Below, piece by piece: positions 40,695-51,140 of a DNA stretch of 64,000 nucleotides; position 1 is the first letter of the stretch, and every line of letters starts with the position of its first letter. The notes under the pieces are model-generated. The model saw nothing but the letters and a program-made list of their open reading frames with translations. It made no database searches and was not told the origin of the DNA. Source of the stretch: Salisapilia sapeloensis (taxonomy: Eukaryota; Oomycota; Peronosporomycetes; Peronosporales; Salisapiliaceae); contig JAADVB010000065.1 in NCBI GenBank assembly GCA_023334545.1, positions 1 to 64,000 of the forward strand, in the 5' to 3' direction. Made by a program: the position numbers and the translations under genes.

Positions 40695-42053
40695 TTACTT
40701 CTTTTTCCCACCTTTCTTCGACTTCTTTTTCTTCTCCATCTCGAGTTTCACTGCAAACTCCAGCGCCTTTCGGTCCGAGACTTGGCGTAAACGGTCTTCC
40801 TCTTCTTTCATCAATCGCTGTCGCTCTTGTTCCTGTTTCATCCGTTCGACATGACGCTCTTGCTTTCGTTCTTCGATCCAGTGTTCCTAATTCCATGCAA
40901 ATTAAGTACTTGCAACATTAAAAGTATGCATAAACAATGTACCTCTTCCACTTGCTTCAACGCCAGATCGTGCCGCGCCTGCTCTTTCGCAGCTGCTGTC
41001 AAATGAGCTTTTCGCAGTACCACCTTCTTCTCTTGCAGCTCATCAAACCTCTGCTGGTTGCGAACGATTTGAGCTCGAATATGCCTCTCGTCGTCAACGG
41101 CAAGGCGGTTGTTTCCAACATCAAGGCTAATCAAAGTTTCATTCTTGCTAATAGAGTTCGCTATATGCCTCCCCCCTTCGACACCCAAGCGGGTTCGCCA
41201 CAGACTTAAGCTTCGAAGCGTTGAATTCACTGCGAGCATCTCTCCAAGCGCAAGGACCCCACTAAAGTCTTTTTCATCATCCGTAAGAGGGTTGCTTTCT
41301 AGATTGAGCAACAAGAGTGTTTTGTTCTTTCGTAAAGCCATCGCTAGCTCTTTGGCCGTAGATGATCCAAATTCATTTCCTTCCAGCTCCAGCCTCTGGA
41401 GCGTCGAGTTGCGACTTAATAAAGTAGCAAGCCATTTGCCTGCATCATGTCGTAGCTTGTTTCCACATAGACTAAGCGAAACGAGAGAATGATTGAATTG
41501 AAGCCGCTTGCACAAAGCTCTCGTCGCGACGCCGTTCAACTTGAGTTCTGCGTTCATAGGGGTCCGTTGCTGTTGAACTAGTCCCAGCCACACTTCGAGC
41601 TCTGGGTTATTTGACAGCTCGGAAACTTCTTCCTTGAGCTCCTGTTCTCGCTCTTGCCGACGGCGTTGCACCGTTTCTTTCAAATAGCTCCTCGCTGCTG
41701 CCTGTTGCTTGCGATGCTGTCTCGCATGGGACTCGGCCAAGTGCTCTCGATTAAACTCTTCTTGAAGAGTAGCGGCGTCGTCATTGAAAAACCCTTTAGG
41801 CTGGAGACCTCGGTCCAGCATCTACAATACAACGAATGCTTTACGTGCCGTGTGTAGCGTGAAGAGAATGAGCTAATACCTCTCGACGGATCTCGTTCTG
41901 AGCAAGCGTGAAGGCATCCGTAGGCTTGCTATCGTCAGGCGTGACACGAGACAAGATGGCTTCACGATCGCTCGATGGCAACCTGGCAATGTCAACGTCT
42001 GTATCCTCGTCATATTGCACGTCGCTACCTCCTAAGAATTCATCCAAGTCCAT
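40695..42053 (-). CDS. Leucine-rich repeat protein with coiled-coil ends (three exons)
   Basis: Exons are 42053-41880, 41821-40943 and 40886-40695, with introns of 58 and 56 bp. The product has 414 residues. The N-terminus is acidic (MDLDEFLGGSDVQYDEDTDV). A charged coiled coil follows (SYLKETVQRRRQEREQELK), then about five leucine-rich repeats of the ribonuclease-inhibitor type (LVSLSLCGNKL, LQRLELEGNEF, LLLLNLESNPL, LRSLSLWRTRL, LISLDVGNNRL). A second coiled coil ends in a Lys-rich tail. Such LRR plus coiled-coil proteins are common in protist flagella and cytoskeleton, but no specific orthologue was recognised. It sits 86 bp upstream of the end of the CLPTM1 gene on the same strand. Confidence 0.8.
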
Positions 42054-42139
42054 CGTGGCAAGTTTTGGACTCGTCGAGTTTTTGTTTATTCAGAGGCAGA
42101 ATTAGTCACGAAACGCCCCAAGATAAAGTAAGAAAACAT

Positions 42140-43996
42140 CTATTCGTCCTCAGGCTTTTGATCTGAAGCAAGTAGTTCGGTCTCATCGACCACTTGTGCT
42201 ACATCGCGGTCTTTCACTTCGTCCGGTTTCTCTGTTTCTTCCGTTTTAGCTGTTGGTTCTGGCTCCGAATCCTCCTCTGCGCCCGAAGGTGCTGGGCCTT
42301 GACCATACTCGTTCGTGCGCTTGGCATCCACTGGGTAGATCCATCGCTGATAGAGGTAGATGAAGAAGATGAGGTCATCCCGGAAGCAGCTGAGGCGATG
42401 CATCCACGGCATCGTGATGACAAAAGCGAAGAGGTCGTCGATGAACGTGTTCAGAGACTTGTAGACCATGGCGCGCCAGGGCAAGTGAGCAACGCTCTTA
42501 AGCTTGTAATTGATGTAGAGCTGTGGTGTCATCATGACAAAGCCAAAGGCATAGACGAAGCTTGTGAGACTCGAGATGACCCACGAGTACCACCCTTTAT
42601 GGACTCCGTAGGTGAGTGTGTAGAACGCTTGGCCGACGATGAGGGGGTAAATGACAAAGGAAAGGTGGGCGACGGCCACTCGGTCATGCTCGGCCGTGGG
42701 AGACGCATCGTACGACTCTTCTGCATCCACTCGCCACTTGCCGGTCTCCGGGTCTTTTTGCACTTTAATCGCTTTGGTGATTTTCCATGCATCAATAACG
42801 AGGGAGACAAAGGAGCTGAGTAGGATCATCCAGGACGTGTCGTTGTCCATAAGGTAGAGGAAGATGACCACTTGGAAGAACGTGTTGAGGCCAAGCGTCC
42901 GGAGGGAGATGCCTGCCAAGGATTTTTGGTTCTTCCAGAAGCTCACATCGTTCTTGAAGGCTAAAAAGTCAAAGAGCGAGTGGAATAGCGACACAACAAA
43001 GGTGATGGCCAATAGGTACGGGTTGGACTCGAGCACCATTCTCTTCATGCTGTCCGTGTCTTTTCGAGAAGACGTCCCAGAGGCTTCTTGCTGCTCAAAG
43101 GACTGCTGCATCTGCGTATAAGCTGCTAGTTTGTAGATGGGTAGACTGTAGAAAGAGATGTGGAGTGGGACGGTCGAGACGCTCTTGTTGACCGGTACGA
43201 GCATGTCGTCCAGAACCCAAAAGTCATTCATGAAAAGCACTGGCGAGTACTTTTTCTTTTGTTTGTCCACGTGCATGCGTCCTCGCAGGAATGGGGGTGG
43301 CGGGGATGACGGAGCAAAGGTCGTTTCATCATACACGACGTTCACGACAAACGATGGTCTCCACATCGTCACGTACGTTTCATCATGCATGTCCTCCACG
43401 ACCTCTTCTACATCTTCGTCGGAAGACAGCAAGTTTCTCTTCTTCACAATAGCATTTGCCGGGCGGTACGTCACGAGAGGGTGGCTCTTGTACAGAACGG
43501 CCAACGGGTCGTCTCGTTCTGGAGACACGCCTGCTTTGGATAGGTATACATGTGCATACATTGACTTGTTGTTGGCGAACCAGTCCTCCTGTATACTAAC
43601 GTTCAAATCAGCCGTCCACTGCCCTTCATCGCTTCCTTTGGGCTCCGTGAGGTACGAGTACGTCAGACCGTCCTGAATGTGCCACCGTAAAAGCTGCTGT
43701 GCATCCGCCGCAGACAATGCTGTCAAGTCCAGTTGCTCTTCCGGACTAATGTAAACACGCAACTCTATCGGTTCGTCCGTTTTCCATGCATTGCTGAGTA
43801 TTCCTTCGACAGGCTTGGCCACTGGAGCAGACGACGCGTCCTTCGTGTCGCTTAGTTGGGGTTTCGTGGGCGGCGGAGTTGGCGCCATAAAGTTATTCAG
43901 CACGGCCTGGATTGCATACCACATGAAGGCCATGCGGATGACCGGCTTCCACCGTTCGATCCATCCCCCGCCCTCCTGCTCATTCTCCTCGACCAT
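42140..43996 (-). CDS. CLPTM1: CLPTM1-family multi-pass membrane protein
   Basis: Single exon, 618 residues from the ATG at 43996. An N-terminal membrane segment (MAFMWYAIQAVLNNF) precedes a large lumenal or extracellular beta-rich domain. At least four further membrane spans follow (ITFVVSLFHSLFDFLAF, VVIFLYLMDND, FVIYPLIVGQAFYTL, FVYAFGFVMMTPQLY). The family hallmark DLFAFVITMPWMHRL, then FRDDLIFFIYLYQRWIYPVD, is near-perfect. The C-terminal tail is acidic and cytosolic. CLPTM1 and CLPTM1L are ER membrane proteins; CLPTM1 retains GABA-A receptors and CLPTM1L scrambles glucosaminyl-PI in mammals. An ATG at 44098 would add 34 residues. The shorter start was chosen because it places the first membrane span as in the family. 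Confidence 0.9.
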   Translation of the reverse strand: MVEENEQEGGGWIERWKPVIRMAFMWYAIQAVLNNFMAPTPPPTKPQLSDTKDASSAPVAKPVEGILSNAWKTDEPIELRVYISPEEQLDLTALSAADAQQLLRWHIQDGLTYSYLTEPKGSDEGQWTADLNVSIQEDWFANNKSMYAHVYLSKAGVSPERDDPLAVLYKSHPLVTYRPANAIVKKRNLLSSDEDVEEVVEDMHDETYVTMWRPSFVVNVVYDETTFAPSSPPPPFLRGRMHVDKQKKKYSPVLFMNDFWVLDDMLVPVNKSVSTVPLHISFYSLPIYKLAAYTQMQQSFEQQEASGTSSRKDTDSMKRMVLESNPYLLAITFVVSLFHSLFDFLAFKNDVSFWKNQKSLAGISLRTLGLNTFFQVVIFLYLMDNDTSWMILLSSFVSLVIDAWKITKAIKVQKDPETGKWRVDAEESYDASPTAEHDRVAVAHLSFVIYPLIVGQAFYTLTYGVHKGWYSWVISSLTSFVYAFGFVMMTPQLYINYKLKSVAHLPWRAMVYKSLNTFIDDLFAFVITMPWMHRLSCFRDDLIFFIYLYQRWIYPVDAKRTNEYGQGPAPSGAEEDSEPEPTAKTEETEKPDEVKDRDVAQVVDETELLASDQKPEDE

Positions 43997-44125
43997 CGCT
44001 ATCTCAATGAGCTTCAGGTCAGAACCAACAGAAAGCATTGGTGGAAAACACAGTATTTCTACCAATCCAACATCGACTCCGAGCAACAAAGCGGGCATCA
44101 AACATCCGACCAGGGATCAGACAGG
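43997..44125. promoter_or_regulatory. Divergent promoter between CLPTM1 and INTS9
   Basis: 129 bp separate the two start codons, so both promoters must fit here. If CLPTM1 uses the ATG at 44098 the gap shrinks to 27 bp. Confidence 0.45.
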
Positions 44126-46331
44126 ATGAAAGTGGTAAGCAAGGTCTATACTGCTACTTGATTATACGAGACTCATTGCAGTGGTGCAGATTCAATTGGG
44201 TGGCACCAATGATGCCTTGTGTCAATTCGTTAGTTTAGGAGGGTATCACCTCTTGCTGGACTGTGGCATCCATCTCAACTTTCGAGAGGACGGGAAGGTT
44301 TTGGCCGTGCTGCCTGATGTAGAGCGGGTGGAAGTTGGCGGTGTGGATATATTACTTTTATCGAACCACAGCAGTACATTTGCACTGCCGTTCCTCGTTA
44401 AATACTTCGGATTTCGAGTATCTATTTGTATATTTTACTGGTTAATCGTCCATACTCATTATTGCTGCTTCGTACAGGGCAAAATATACGCTACAGCCGC
44501 AACCGTGTCCTTTGGTCGTGCGATGCTCAATCAGTTACTAGACCAGGCCTCGAACGGGAATGTCATCTTCACGTCCTATGACGGCTCGAAAGAGTTTCAT
44601 CTTTCGCCGAGTGAAATCGCCGAGAGCTTTGACCAAGTCATTCATATCGAGTACAAAGAAGTGCTGAAGCTCCAGTACAATATCCAGATCATAGCACTCA
44701 GTTCAGGGTTTTGTCTTGGTGCTAGCATTTACGTCATTGAGGGAGGCGGAGAGAAACTGGCGTACGTCCCAGCCGCGTCGGGCGACCTCAACCGCCACCC
44801 GAAAGAACTGGACTTGACCCCTTTGGCTAATTGTGAAACGCTTTTCCTTACAGACCTCAAACCTGACCGTGACCCCCATGCGACGACGGAATATCGTGTC
44901 GAGCAGTTACTCGCAAGTGTGACCCAGGTGCTGGACAGAGGCGGCATCTGCATCTTCCCCTGCTCGCCCACCGGCACCGTCTACGATCTCATTGAAGCCG
45001 TGTCTGCCGTCTGTCTCCGCTCACGTCAGCATCCTTCTCCTATGGTTCTAGTTTCGTCTTTAGCAAAGGAGATCTTGGAGCTCATTCAAGTCGGTCCGGA
45101 GTGGTTGTGCGAAAAGAAGATCGAACGACTGTATGCTGGAGAAGATGCGTTTCCGTTGCAATGGCTCGTAAACAACAATGTGTTGCACTTGGTTCCAGAG
45201 GTGACGCCACAACTGCCTTCGTTGTTGCAGGTATGTATCGATCTATCTCGGATGTCGCAGTACTCCACTCATACGTGCTGATAGAATGGAGGAGTTGTCT
45301 TTGCGGATGATCCGACACTTCGCTTTGGACCGGCTGCCGATGTCATCCGGATGTTTGGCGAGGATACGAAGAACGCCGTTCTTTTGATTGGTATGTGCAT
45401 CCTCTATCCCTTCTCCATGTGACGCTTACCCAAGTGTCCAGACCCGACGATTGATCCGAATGTGGCGGTGAGTCCGCTCATGTCGCTCCCGCTTGAGAAG
45501 ATGGCGTGTCCGATCGACGCGCGCTTGAGCTGTGGAGATGCGAATCAGTTCGTGACTCGTTGTGCACCGACGGCACTGATTGTTCCGTACGAGTACACCG
45601 TTGCACCGGACGCTAATCGAAACGACGAGGCTTCCCGTTTTATCAAGGTGGCTCCTTTATCCGAACTGATCGTTGCCAAGCCAAAGACGGAGCTGCAGAC
45701 GGTGCCTATAAAGAGACTGGAACCTGTTCAGATGGACAAGGGCTCCAAGTACATCGACGGATGGCTCGACCCAGAGGTAAAGATGTAACTCGTCATACGT
45801 CTTGATCGTACTTCATCTGCTTTGTAGCTGTCTGTTAAGGTGAAGCTGACTCAAACCGGTGGGAAAGCGGTGGGAGGTGTTCGCGGCGTCTTTCGAGCAG
45901 AGAAGGATACCTTTATCCTAGAGGAGTTGGGACCCCAACCTAAACTTCAGACAGCAGAGGCAGATCCGAATGAAGGCAAGAAGGTAACCGGTAAGCGCAA
46001 ATCTCCAGGTCAGTCGACGTCGTACCACTCGTCTGCATCAATTGCCAGTCAGGACCGTCTCGAGTTTCAAGAGCAGAGCAGCCTGGTCTTTGGTACCATT
46101 GACGAAGAATATCTGATGCGGCAAATCAAGAAGCATGATCCGAGTGCACAAGTGTTTGCGACGCAAGGGCCACATGGGGCAGATGTGCTTTTAAACATTC
46201 CGTCGATGGAAGCAAAGGTGACTTTGTGGAAGGACGAGCCGAAGACGCTCGTGGAGACAAACAACGAAAATGCTAGAAACTTGCTGTCGTCCCTCATCAC
46301 GGCGCAACTAGTTACGTTTGCACCGTACTAA
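44126..46331 (+). CDS. INTS9: Integrator complex subunit 9 (six exons)
   Basis: Exons are 44126-44134, 44190-44417, 44478-45230, 45285-45390, 45442-45776 and 45828-46331. The first exon encodes only MKV. The product has 644 residues, close to human INTS9 (658). It shows a metallo-beta-lactamase fold start (MKVIQLGGTNDALC, YHLLLDCGIHLNF), a beta-CASP region (GRAMLNQLLD onwards, IYVIEGGGEKLAYV) and the C-terminal domain that pairs with INTS11. The canonical HxHxDH zinc motif is replaced by SNHSSTFAL, as expected for this catalytically dead partner. Role by family: scaffold for INTS11 in the nuclear Integrator, which cleaves snRNA precursors and attenuates paused RNA polymerase II. Intron 2 is 60 nt and free of in-frame stops. 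Confidence 0.9.
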
Positions 46332-46482
46332 TATACTCGTTTCCATTCGAAAAGTGTTCATGCATGTCGAAGGATGATATTTTCCGAGGGAAGGAAGCTT
46401 CCATCTAAAATATAAATAGACTCTTCGATCCTATTTGCGGACCTGGGGGAGAAAGAGGAGTATTCAAGGTGATTGTGAGCGG

Positions 46483-48543
46483 ATGACTAAAACTGAGCCA
46501 TGGAACGAGCTCAATAATGTGCCCCCGATGTTTCGAAGAGGTTATTATCAGAATCTTTGTGCATTGTTCCTGTAGCTCATCGCAATGTAGGTATCTCGAA
46601 CAAGTTTACAAAGGATCATCGAGGCAACTTTCAAGACACAAGTATTAATGGTGCCACGGCATCTCGGTTACGAGCTGAGAAGAGAGCTGCACGACAGGCA
46701 GAAGCTATTCAGCGACAACAAGAGAAAGTTAGTCATGAGGTATTTGCGCACTATGTTCCCGAGACTATTAACTTGGTCAGGCTAATGCCATGTGATGTCA
46801 ATGCGATAGATGAAGAAAATTGAGGAACTAACGCGGTATCTTCACCGACAGCAGGCGAGAGAGGCTGATCGACTACGAAACCGATTGAACTACTCTGCAA
46901 TTGTTATACAGCAGGCTTGCAGTCGGGCTATGCTCAGGTGGCGGAGACGACAGCAACTTCAGTCAACGGTAATCCAGCGCTATTGGCGTGGTTACAGGCA
47001 CCGACAGCGGTATCTCGGGATGAAGCAAGAGCTGCGTCGCTTGATGCTTGATCACTCTGCTTGCTTGATCACGAGATCGCTGAGGATTTACATCCTTTAC
47101 CAAAGACGAAAGCGAGTAGTTGTAGCCCAAGACAAAGCAGCATTAACGATACAACGGGTTGTTCGAGGTATTATCGGACGACGGCAAGCCGACATGGTAG
47201 TTTGGGATCTCCTCAATAAAGCCAGAAGGAACTGGGCAGCTATCAACATCCAAAAAAACATGAAGTGTTACCTCATGAGGACCGTCTATCTCGATATCCT
47301 CTACTTAGTTTGCCGTATTCAAGCTAATATGCGAGGATACCTCATACGCAAGCGCCTCCGATGGATTGCATCAATAGACATCGACGGGTTATGTAAATTT
47401 CAAGCATTATATCGAGGTTATGCTTTAAGACAGCGACGAAAACTTTGTTTCAGCAGGAAGCGGGTAAGCGATAGTTTGGGTTCAGAGGCGTTTACGACTA
47501 CTTTTCCAGCTCACCAACTACTTGCTCGTCGGTCCCTTCCATCGGAAACCACTCTATGCACTTCCAATCGTCTTGGGACTCCACCACTGCGTAAAGCAGA
47601 CTCCCTTCGGACGCGAACTTGTGAAGATACTTCGATCGGTACAGGCATCAAGCGACCCTACTGGGTTCCTTCAGGAATCAGTACATCTACGACCACTGTG
47701 CGTCTTCCCGCTTTAACGCAGTCCCGAAAACTTTCCATGTCGTTGGCAAATGAGGGTAGAATGATGCAGTCGTTTGGTAACTTACAGTCCATTCAGACAA
47801 CTCCAAAGAAGAGATTTCAAAGAACGATACGTCCAATACGACTGTCCCCTGTAGAGCACTTACCACACTCAGCATGCTCGCCTTTAACCTTGGAAAGTGA
47901 AGTGCCATCGGAGGACTGGGATCTAGAGTATCGCCAAAGGCGGGAGGAAGAGCTAAAGGCCAAGCTGATGTACCAACAGCAGCAAGCAAAGCGTCGACAG
48001 GAACTAGAGCTACAACTAAAAGAGGAAAGAGCTCGTGAAGCGAGTGAGAGGAAATTAATGGAAATGGAAGAACGTCGGCAGAAATTGGAAGTTAAAGTAC
48101 AAAATCGTAGAGCTAGAGATTTGATCAAGAGAAGGTTTTGCAAGGAGCAGCGTTTGATGCAGCAAGAAAAGATGAAGATGGCGCGCGAAGAGCGTCTGAT
48201 GCGTCTGCACATGAAAGTTAGGAGTCGAAAAGTGTCGGAGGAAGTTGCTACCAAGAAAAAGGAGGTCGAGCCTAAGCAAAGTGGTAGGAAATGGACTCCA
48301 CAAGAGGGAACCTTACTGCGCTCAGCAGGTAGCACCAAGTCGAAAACCAAGCTAAAGGTTAATAGCAAAGAGGGCAAGGCAAAGACCAGATCAAGTAAGA
48401 AAGCCAAGCTTCATTCATCGTTACTCTTTCCAGAAGTATCTGTTACAGCGAGAGAACCATCCAACAATAGCGTTCATGTCGAGTACGGAGATGAATTTGA
48501 GGATATAGTGGACGAACAAGAGCTTGTCCGACTGCTCTGCTAG
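46483..48543 (+). CDS. IQ-motif repeat protein with long C-terminal coiled coil (three exons)
   Basis: Proposed exons are 46483-46540, 46591-46739 and 46810-48543, with introns of 50 and 70 bp. The product has 646 residues. The third exon is certain; the first two rest on splice-site logic. About six IQ-type calmodulin-binding motifs run through roughly residues 98-225 (VIQQACSRAMLRWRRR, VIQRYWRGYRHRQR, TIQRVVRGIIGRRQ, NIQKNMKCYLMR, RIQANMRGYLIRKR, KFQALYRGYALRQR). A Ser/Thr/Pro-rich linker follows, then a highly charged coiled coil and a basic tail. Function is not recognised. Similar proteins bind calmodulin in cilia, basal bodies or the actin cytoskeleton. The stop codon is 7 bp from the stop of the convergent USP5 gene. 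Confidence 0.78.
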
Positions 48544-48550
48544 CATGTGC

Positions 48551-51052
48551 TTAAGCGACGTCCTTTCTGCGGAACAGGTACAGGTAGCCGCTGTCGAAGG
48601 GCGGGTATTCCGAGAGCGCTACTTTGTCATCGTTAAAGATAACCCATCGACCTTCCTTCTTCATGTGCGCCACGTAATGACCCGAGTTGACGTTCTTACC
48701 AATGTGGCTGACAAAGCCCATCAACTCATACTCGTGCTCGGCTTCAACGTCCAATCTCTTGAGCCCTCGTGCATTCGACTGCTGACCGTCGGCAGATGCG
48801 ACGGCGGCGTCCAAGTCGTCCATGTGACTAAACAGCCACTCGGCTGCGCGGTCTGGGTTTTGGTCAGTTTGCTTGAGCGCAACTGTGGCCTGCTCGTCCG
48901 TGAAACCCATGGCCATGAGTGTCGATACAAGCTCTGTATTTACGTCTGGCGTTTTCGTCTTAGCGGCAGGAGGGTCGTTAAAGTCGGCGTCCTCCATGTG
49001 AGCCAAGACCCACTCCATGGCAGCTTCCGGCGATCCGTTGTTGGTGGCAATGGCAGCACGTTTGCATCCGTTGATGGGGAAGCCCATGCTCATGAGCTGC
49101 ATCACCAACGTCTCGTCCGGCTCCACTTCCTGCGACTCGGATGCTGAGGCTGCTTCGTCCTCTGGCAGCAGCGTCTCGTCTGGCTGTGGGCCTGTAGCCT
49201 TATAGTCCGAAGCAGAGAGGTAGGAAGACAAGGAGAAGGTCTCTGGCACGTCGACACTAACGTCCATTTTCTTGGGCGTCCAGTCATCCGAGACGTAGAA
49301 GCGGCGCATCTGGAGAAGCAGGTAGCGAGGATAACTTTTTAATCGAACGACCTTTTCGGCATCTCCTTTCTGCTTTGTTGCTGGCGATAAAAAGTCGTGA
49401 ATGGTTTCCGTCGCAAAGTACGAGCGCAAGCACGCCTCGAACGGTACCTTCGGGACGACAGCCTCTCCGCTGTCGTTAGCGTCCGTCCGCTGTCGTTTCT
49501 GTTCCTTTTCCAAATACGCCTGCACCTCGCTTTGGTTCGTCGCACAGTCCATGGGAATAGGCATCTGCAATATACTCTCGTCTCGGCTGACGTACTTGAC
49601 CTGCTTCGAAGCGAGACACTGGACACGGTCTTCTAAAGCGAATCGGAAGAGCTGGGAGGTAGGTGTGCTCTTCGACTCAGCGTCGGACGGAATCAACGCG
49701 CCGATGCGGTCGACAGACGTACGTTCACTCTTCTGCATCACATCGAGCAGGTAGAAGAGGTATTCGACTGCGTCCTGCTGCTGGTTTGTGGAAAAGTCCG
49801 GATGTCCTCGTCCGACAAGAGATCGGAATGTCGTCGGACGCAGCTCTGGGTCTTTCCACTCCTCCACCAGTTCTCCGTCTTCTATCGTACGCTTGTACCT
49901 GTCTGTGAGGACACCTTTGGCCAATTTGGCAAGTTGCGTGGGCAAATCGTCCGACGGATTGTCCGGCGCGGACTGGAAGACCACGTCCGCCGGTTCCAAG
50001 TATCTGTTCTGCACTTCGGTCATTGCCAGCAGGAGTTGTAGCGTCGAGTTCATGTAGCAACTGTTGCCGAGGTTCTTGAGGCCAATGTACCCTGCGCCCG
50101 TCACTGGCTGTAGCTTGTTCCCGGCCTCGGTGATCTTGTCAAATTCGTACGACATGTTCAGGCCGACCTGCAGTTCATCCATCGACTTGTCCGTCTTTTT
50201 CATCTGGGCGACGTTGATGCCAAAGTGGGCCAAATGGGCGCTCAAGTGAGGATCAATCACCATGTCGTCTTCGTCCGCAGCGTAGCTGTACACGTCTCCA
50301 CCTTCTGCCGTGATCGTGCCTAGTTTTACAGACAAAGGGAACTGCTTGTCAGTGTCGTCGTAGTGGCGGAGTGCCTCTCCACATCCGCCGGACCCGTCCC
50401 AGTTGCGACGCCCACAGCCAATGTATCCGTCCGACAGATTCATCCAGAGATTCTCCTTCTTGTCGCAATCACCAGCCTGGCATTGCCATTTAGACGGATC
50501 CGACGACACTTTTGTAGCATCCGGTAGCTGAACAAGGTTGTCGGCATATTTGGTAACCTTCCTCTGCTCCTCCCACGTCGCAACTTCCTCTGTCACAGTA
50601 TTGCCAGCGTGCTGGAGCACGCTCTCGACGCTTTCTTTTACATTCTGGGGGACAGCTGCATCATGCAGAGGAAGTTCCTGCGGATCTTCCGATTCGTTCG
50701 TAAAGATAGCGATCCGATCGTCTCGTTCGACATCGTACCTGTCTTCCTTATCGGCAGCGAAGCCTCCGACAGCAGACCCGATGGCCAACTTGGACGGAGT
50801 CTGCGCCTTCTCTTCTGTCTTATTTTTGGGAATCTTCTTGTAGCACCGATGAAGGTAGATGCTATTGGGATGCTTTAGTCGGTCGAGAAGGATGTACCGT
50901 TGCCCAAAGGATTGGAAAGTCGATAGATTCGTAAAGAGTCCATCGGTTGAAAATGGCGAGTCGAATGAGAACATGCATTCATCCTTGAACACTCGGTCGG
51001 ATGGCCGAGCAATGCGTGCGGATGCCGAGGCCACTTGTACTTTCACCTCCAT
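48551..51052 (-). CDS. USP5: Ubiquitin carboxyl-terminal hydrolase 5 (isopeptidase T) type
   Basis: Single exon, 833 residues from the ATG at 51052 (human USP5 is 858). Order: N-terminal region, UBP zinc finger at about 185-265 (CQAGDCDKKENLWMNLSDG, IGCGRRNWDG), catalytic Cys box GLKNLGNSCYMNSTLQLLL with Cys332, and two UBA domains inserted in the catalytic fold (DETLVMQLMSMGFP near 649, TELVSTLMAMGFTDEQA near 710). The His box is NVNSGHYVAHMKKEGRW (His792) before FNDDKV. By family it disassembles unanchored polyubiquitin, reading the free C-terminal glycine with the zinc finger. All catalytic features are intact. It is divergent from TAF1 with only 88 bp between starts. Confidence 0.94.
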   Translation of the reverse strand: MEVKVQVASASARIARPSDRVFKDECMFSFDSPFSTDGLFTNLSTFQSFGQRYILLDRLKHPNSIYLHRCYKKIPKNKTEEKAQTPSKLAIGSAVGGFAADKEDRYDVERDDRIAIFTNESEDPQELPLHDAAVPQNVKESVESVLQHAGNTVTEEVATWEEQRKVTKYADNLVQLPDATKVSSDPSKWQCQAGDCDKKENLWMNLSDGYIGCGRRNWDGSGGCGEALRHYDDTDKQFPLSVKLGTITAEGGDVYSYAADEDDMVIDPHLSAHLAHFGINVAQMKKTDKSMDELQVGLNMSYEFDKITEAGNKLQPVTGAGYIGLKNLGNSCYMNSTLQLLLAMTEVQNRYLEPADVVFQSAPDNPSDDLPTQLAKLAKGVLTDRYKRTIEDGELVEEWKDPELRPTTFRSLVGRGHPDFSTNQQQDAVEYLFYLLDVMQKSERTSVDRIGALIPSDAESKSTPTSQLFRFALEDRVQCLASKQVKYVSRDESILQMPIPMDCATNQSEVQAYLEKEQKRQRTDANDSGEAVVPKVPFEACLRSYFATETIHDFLSPATKQKGDAEKVVRLKSYPRYLLLQMRRFYVSDDWTPKKMDVSVDVPETFSLSSYLSASDYKATGPQPDETLLPEDEAASASESQEVEPDETLVMQLMSMGFPINGCKRAAIATNNGSPEAAMEWVLAHMEDADFNDPPAAKTKTPDVNTELVSTLMAMGFTDEQATVALKQTDQNPDRAAEWLFSHMDDLDAAVASADGQQSNARGLKRLDVEAEHEYELMGFVSHIGKNVNSGHYVAHMKKEGRWVIFNDDKVALSEYPPFDSGYLYLFRRKDVA

Positions 51053-51140
51053 ACTTGTTGTACGCTGTCTGGAAGATTCTAACCATTGCAACCTTCGTGC
51101 AACCTCCTCGCACCAACATCAAACAGGTTTCAATCGCAAT
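51053..51140. promoter_or_regulatory. Very short divergent promoter between USP5 and TAF1
   Basis: 88 bp separate the two ATGs on opposite strands. Both transcription starts probably lie here or within the neighbouring coding sequence. Confidence 0.5.

Noticed and set aside
44098-44101. Longer CLPTM1 start at 44098
   Set aside because: It adds a hydrophobic segment ahead of the family's usual first membrane span and nearly touches the divergent INTS9 start. It remains possible.
46557-46823. Reading the IQ-protein first exon straight through 46740-46823
   Set aside because: The frame stops at 46823. Splicing at GAG|GTATTT to ATAG|ATG restores a continuous frame into the long IQ exon with an intron of normal size.
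50859-51140. Open frame extending TAF1 94 codons upstream of 51141
   Set aside because: It runs antisense through the start of USP5 and does not begin with an ATG; the conserved-looking acidic start is at 51141.
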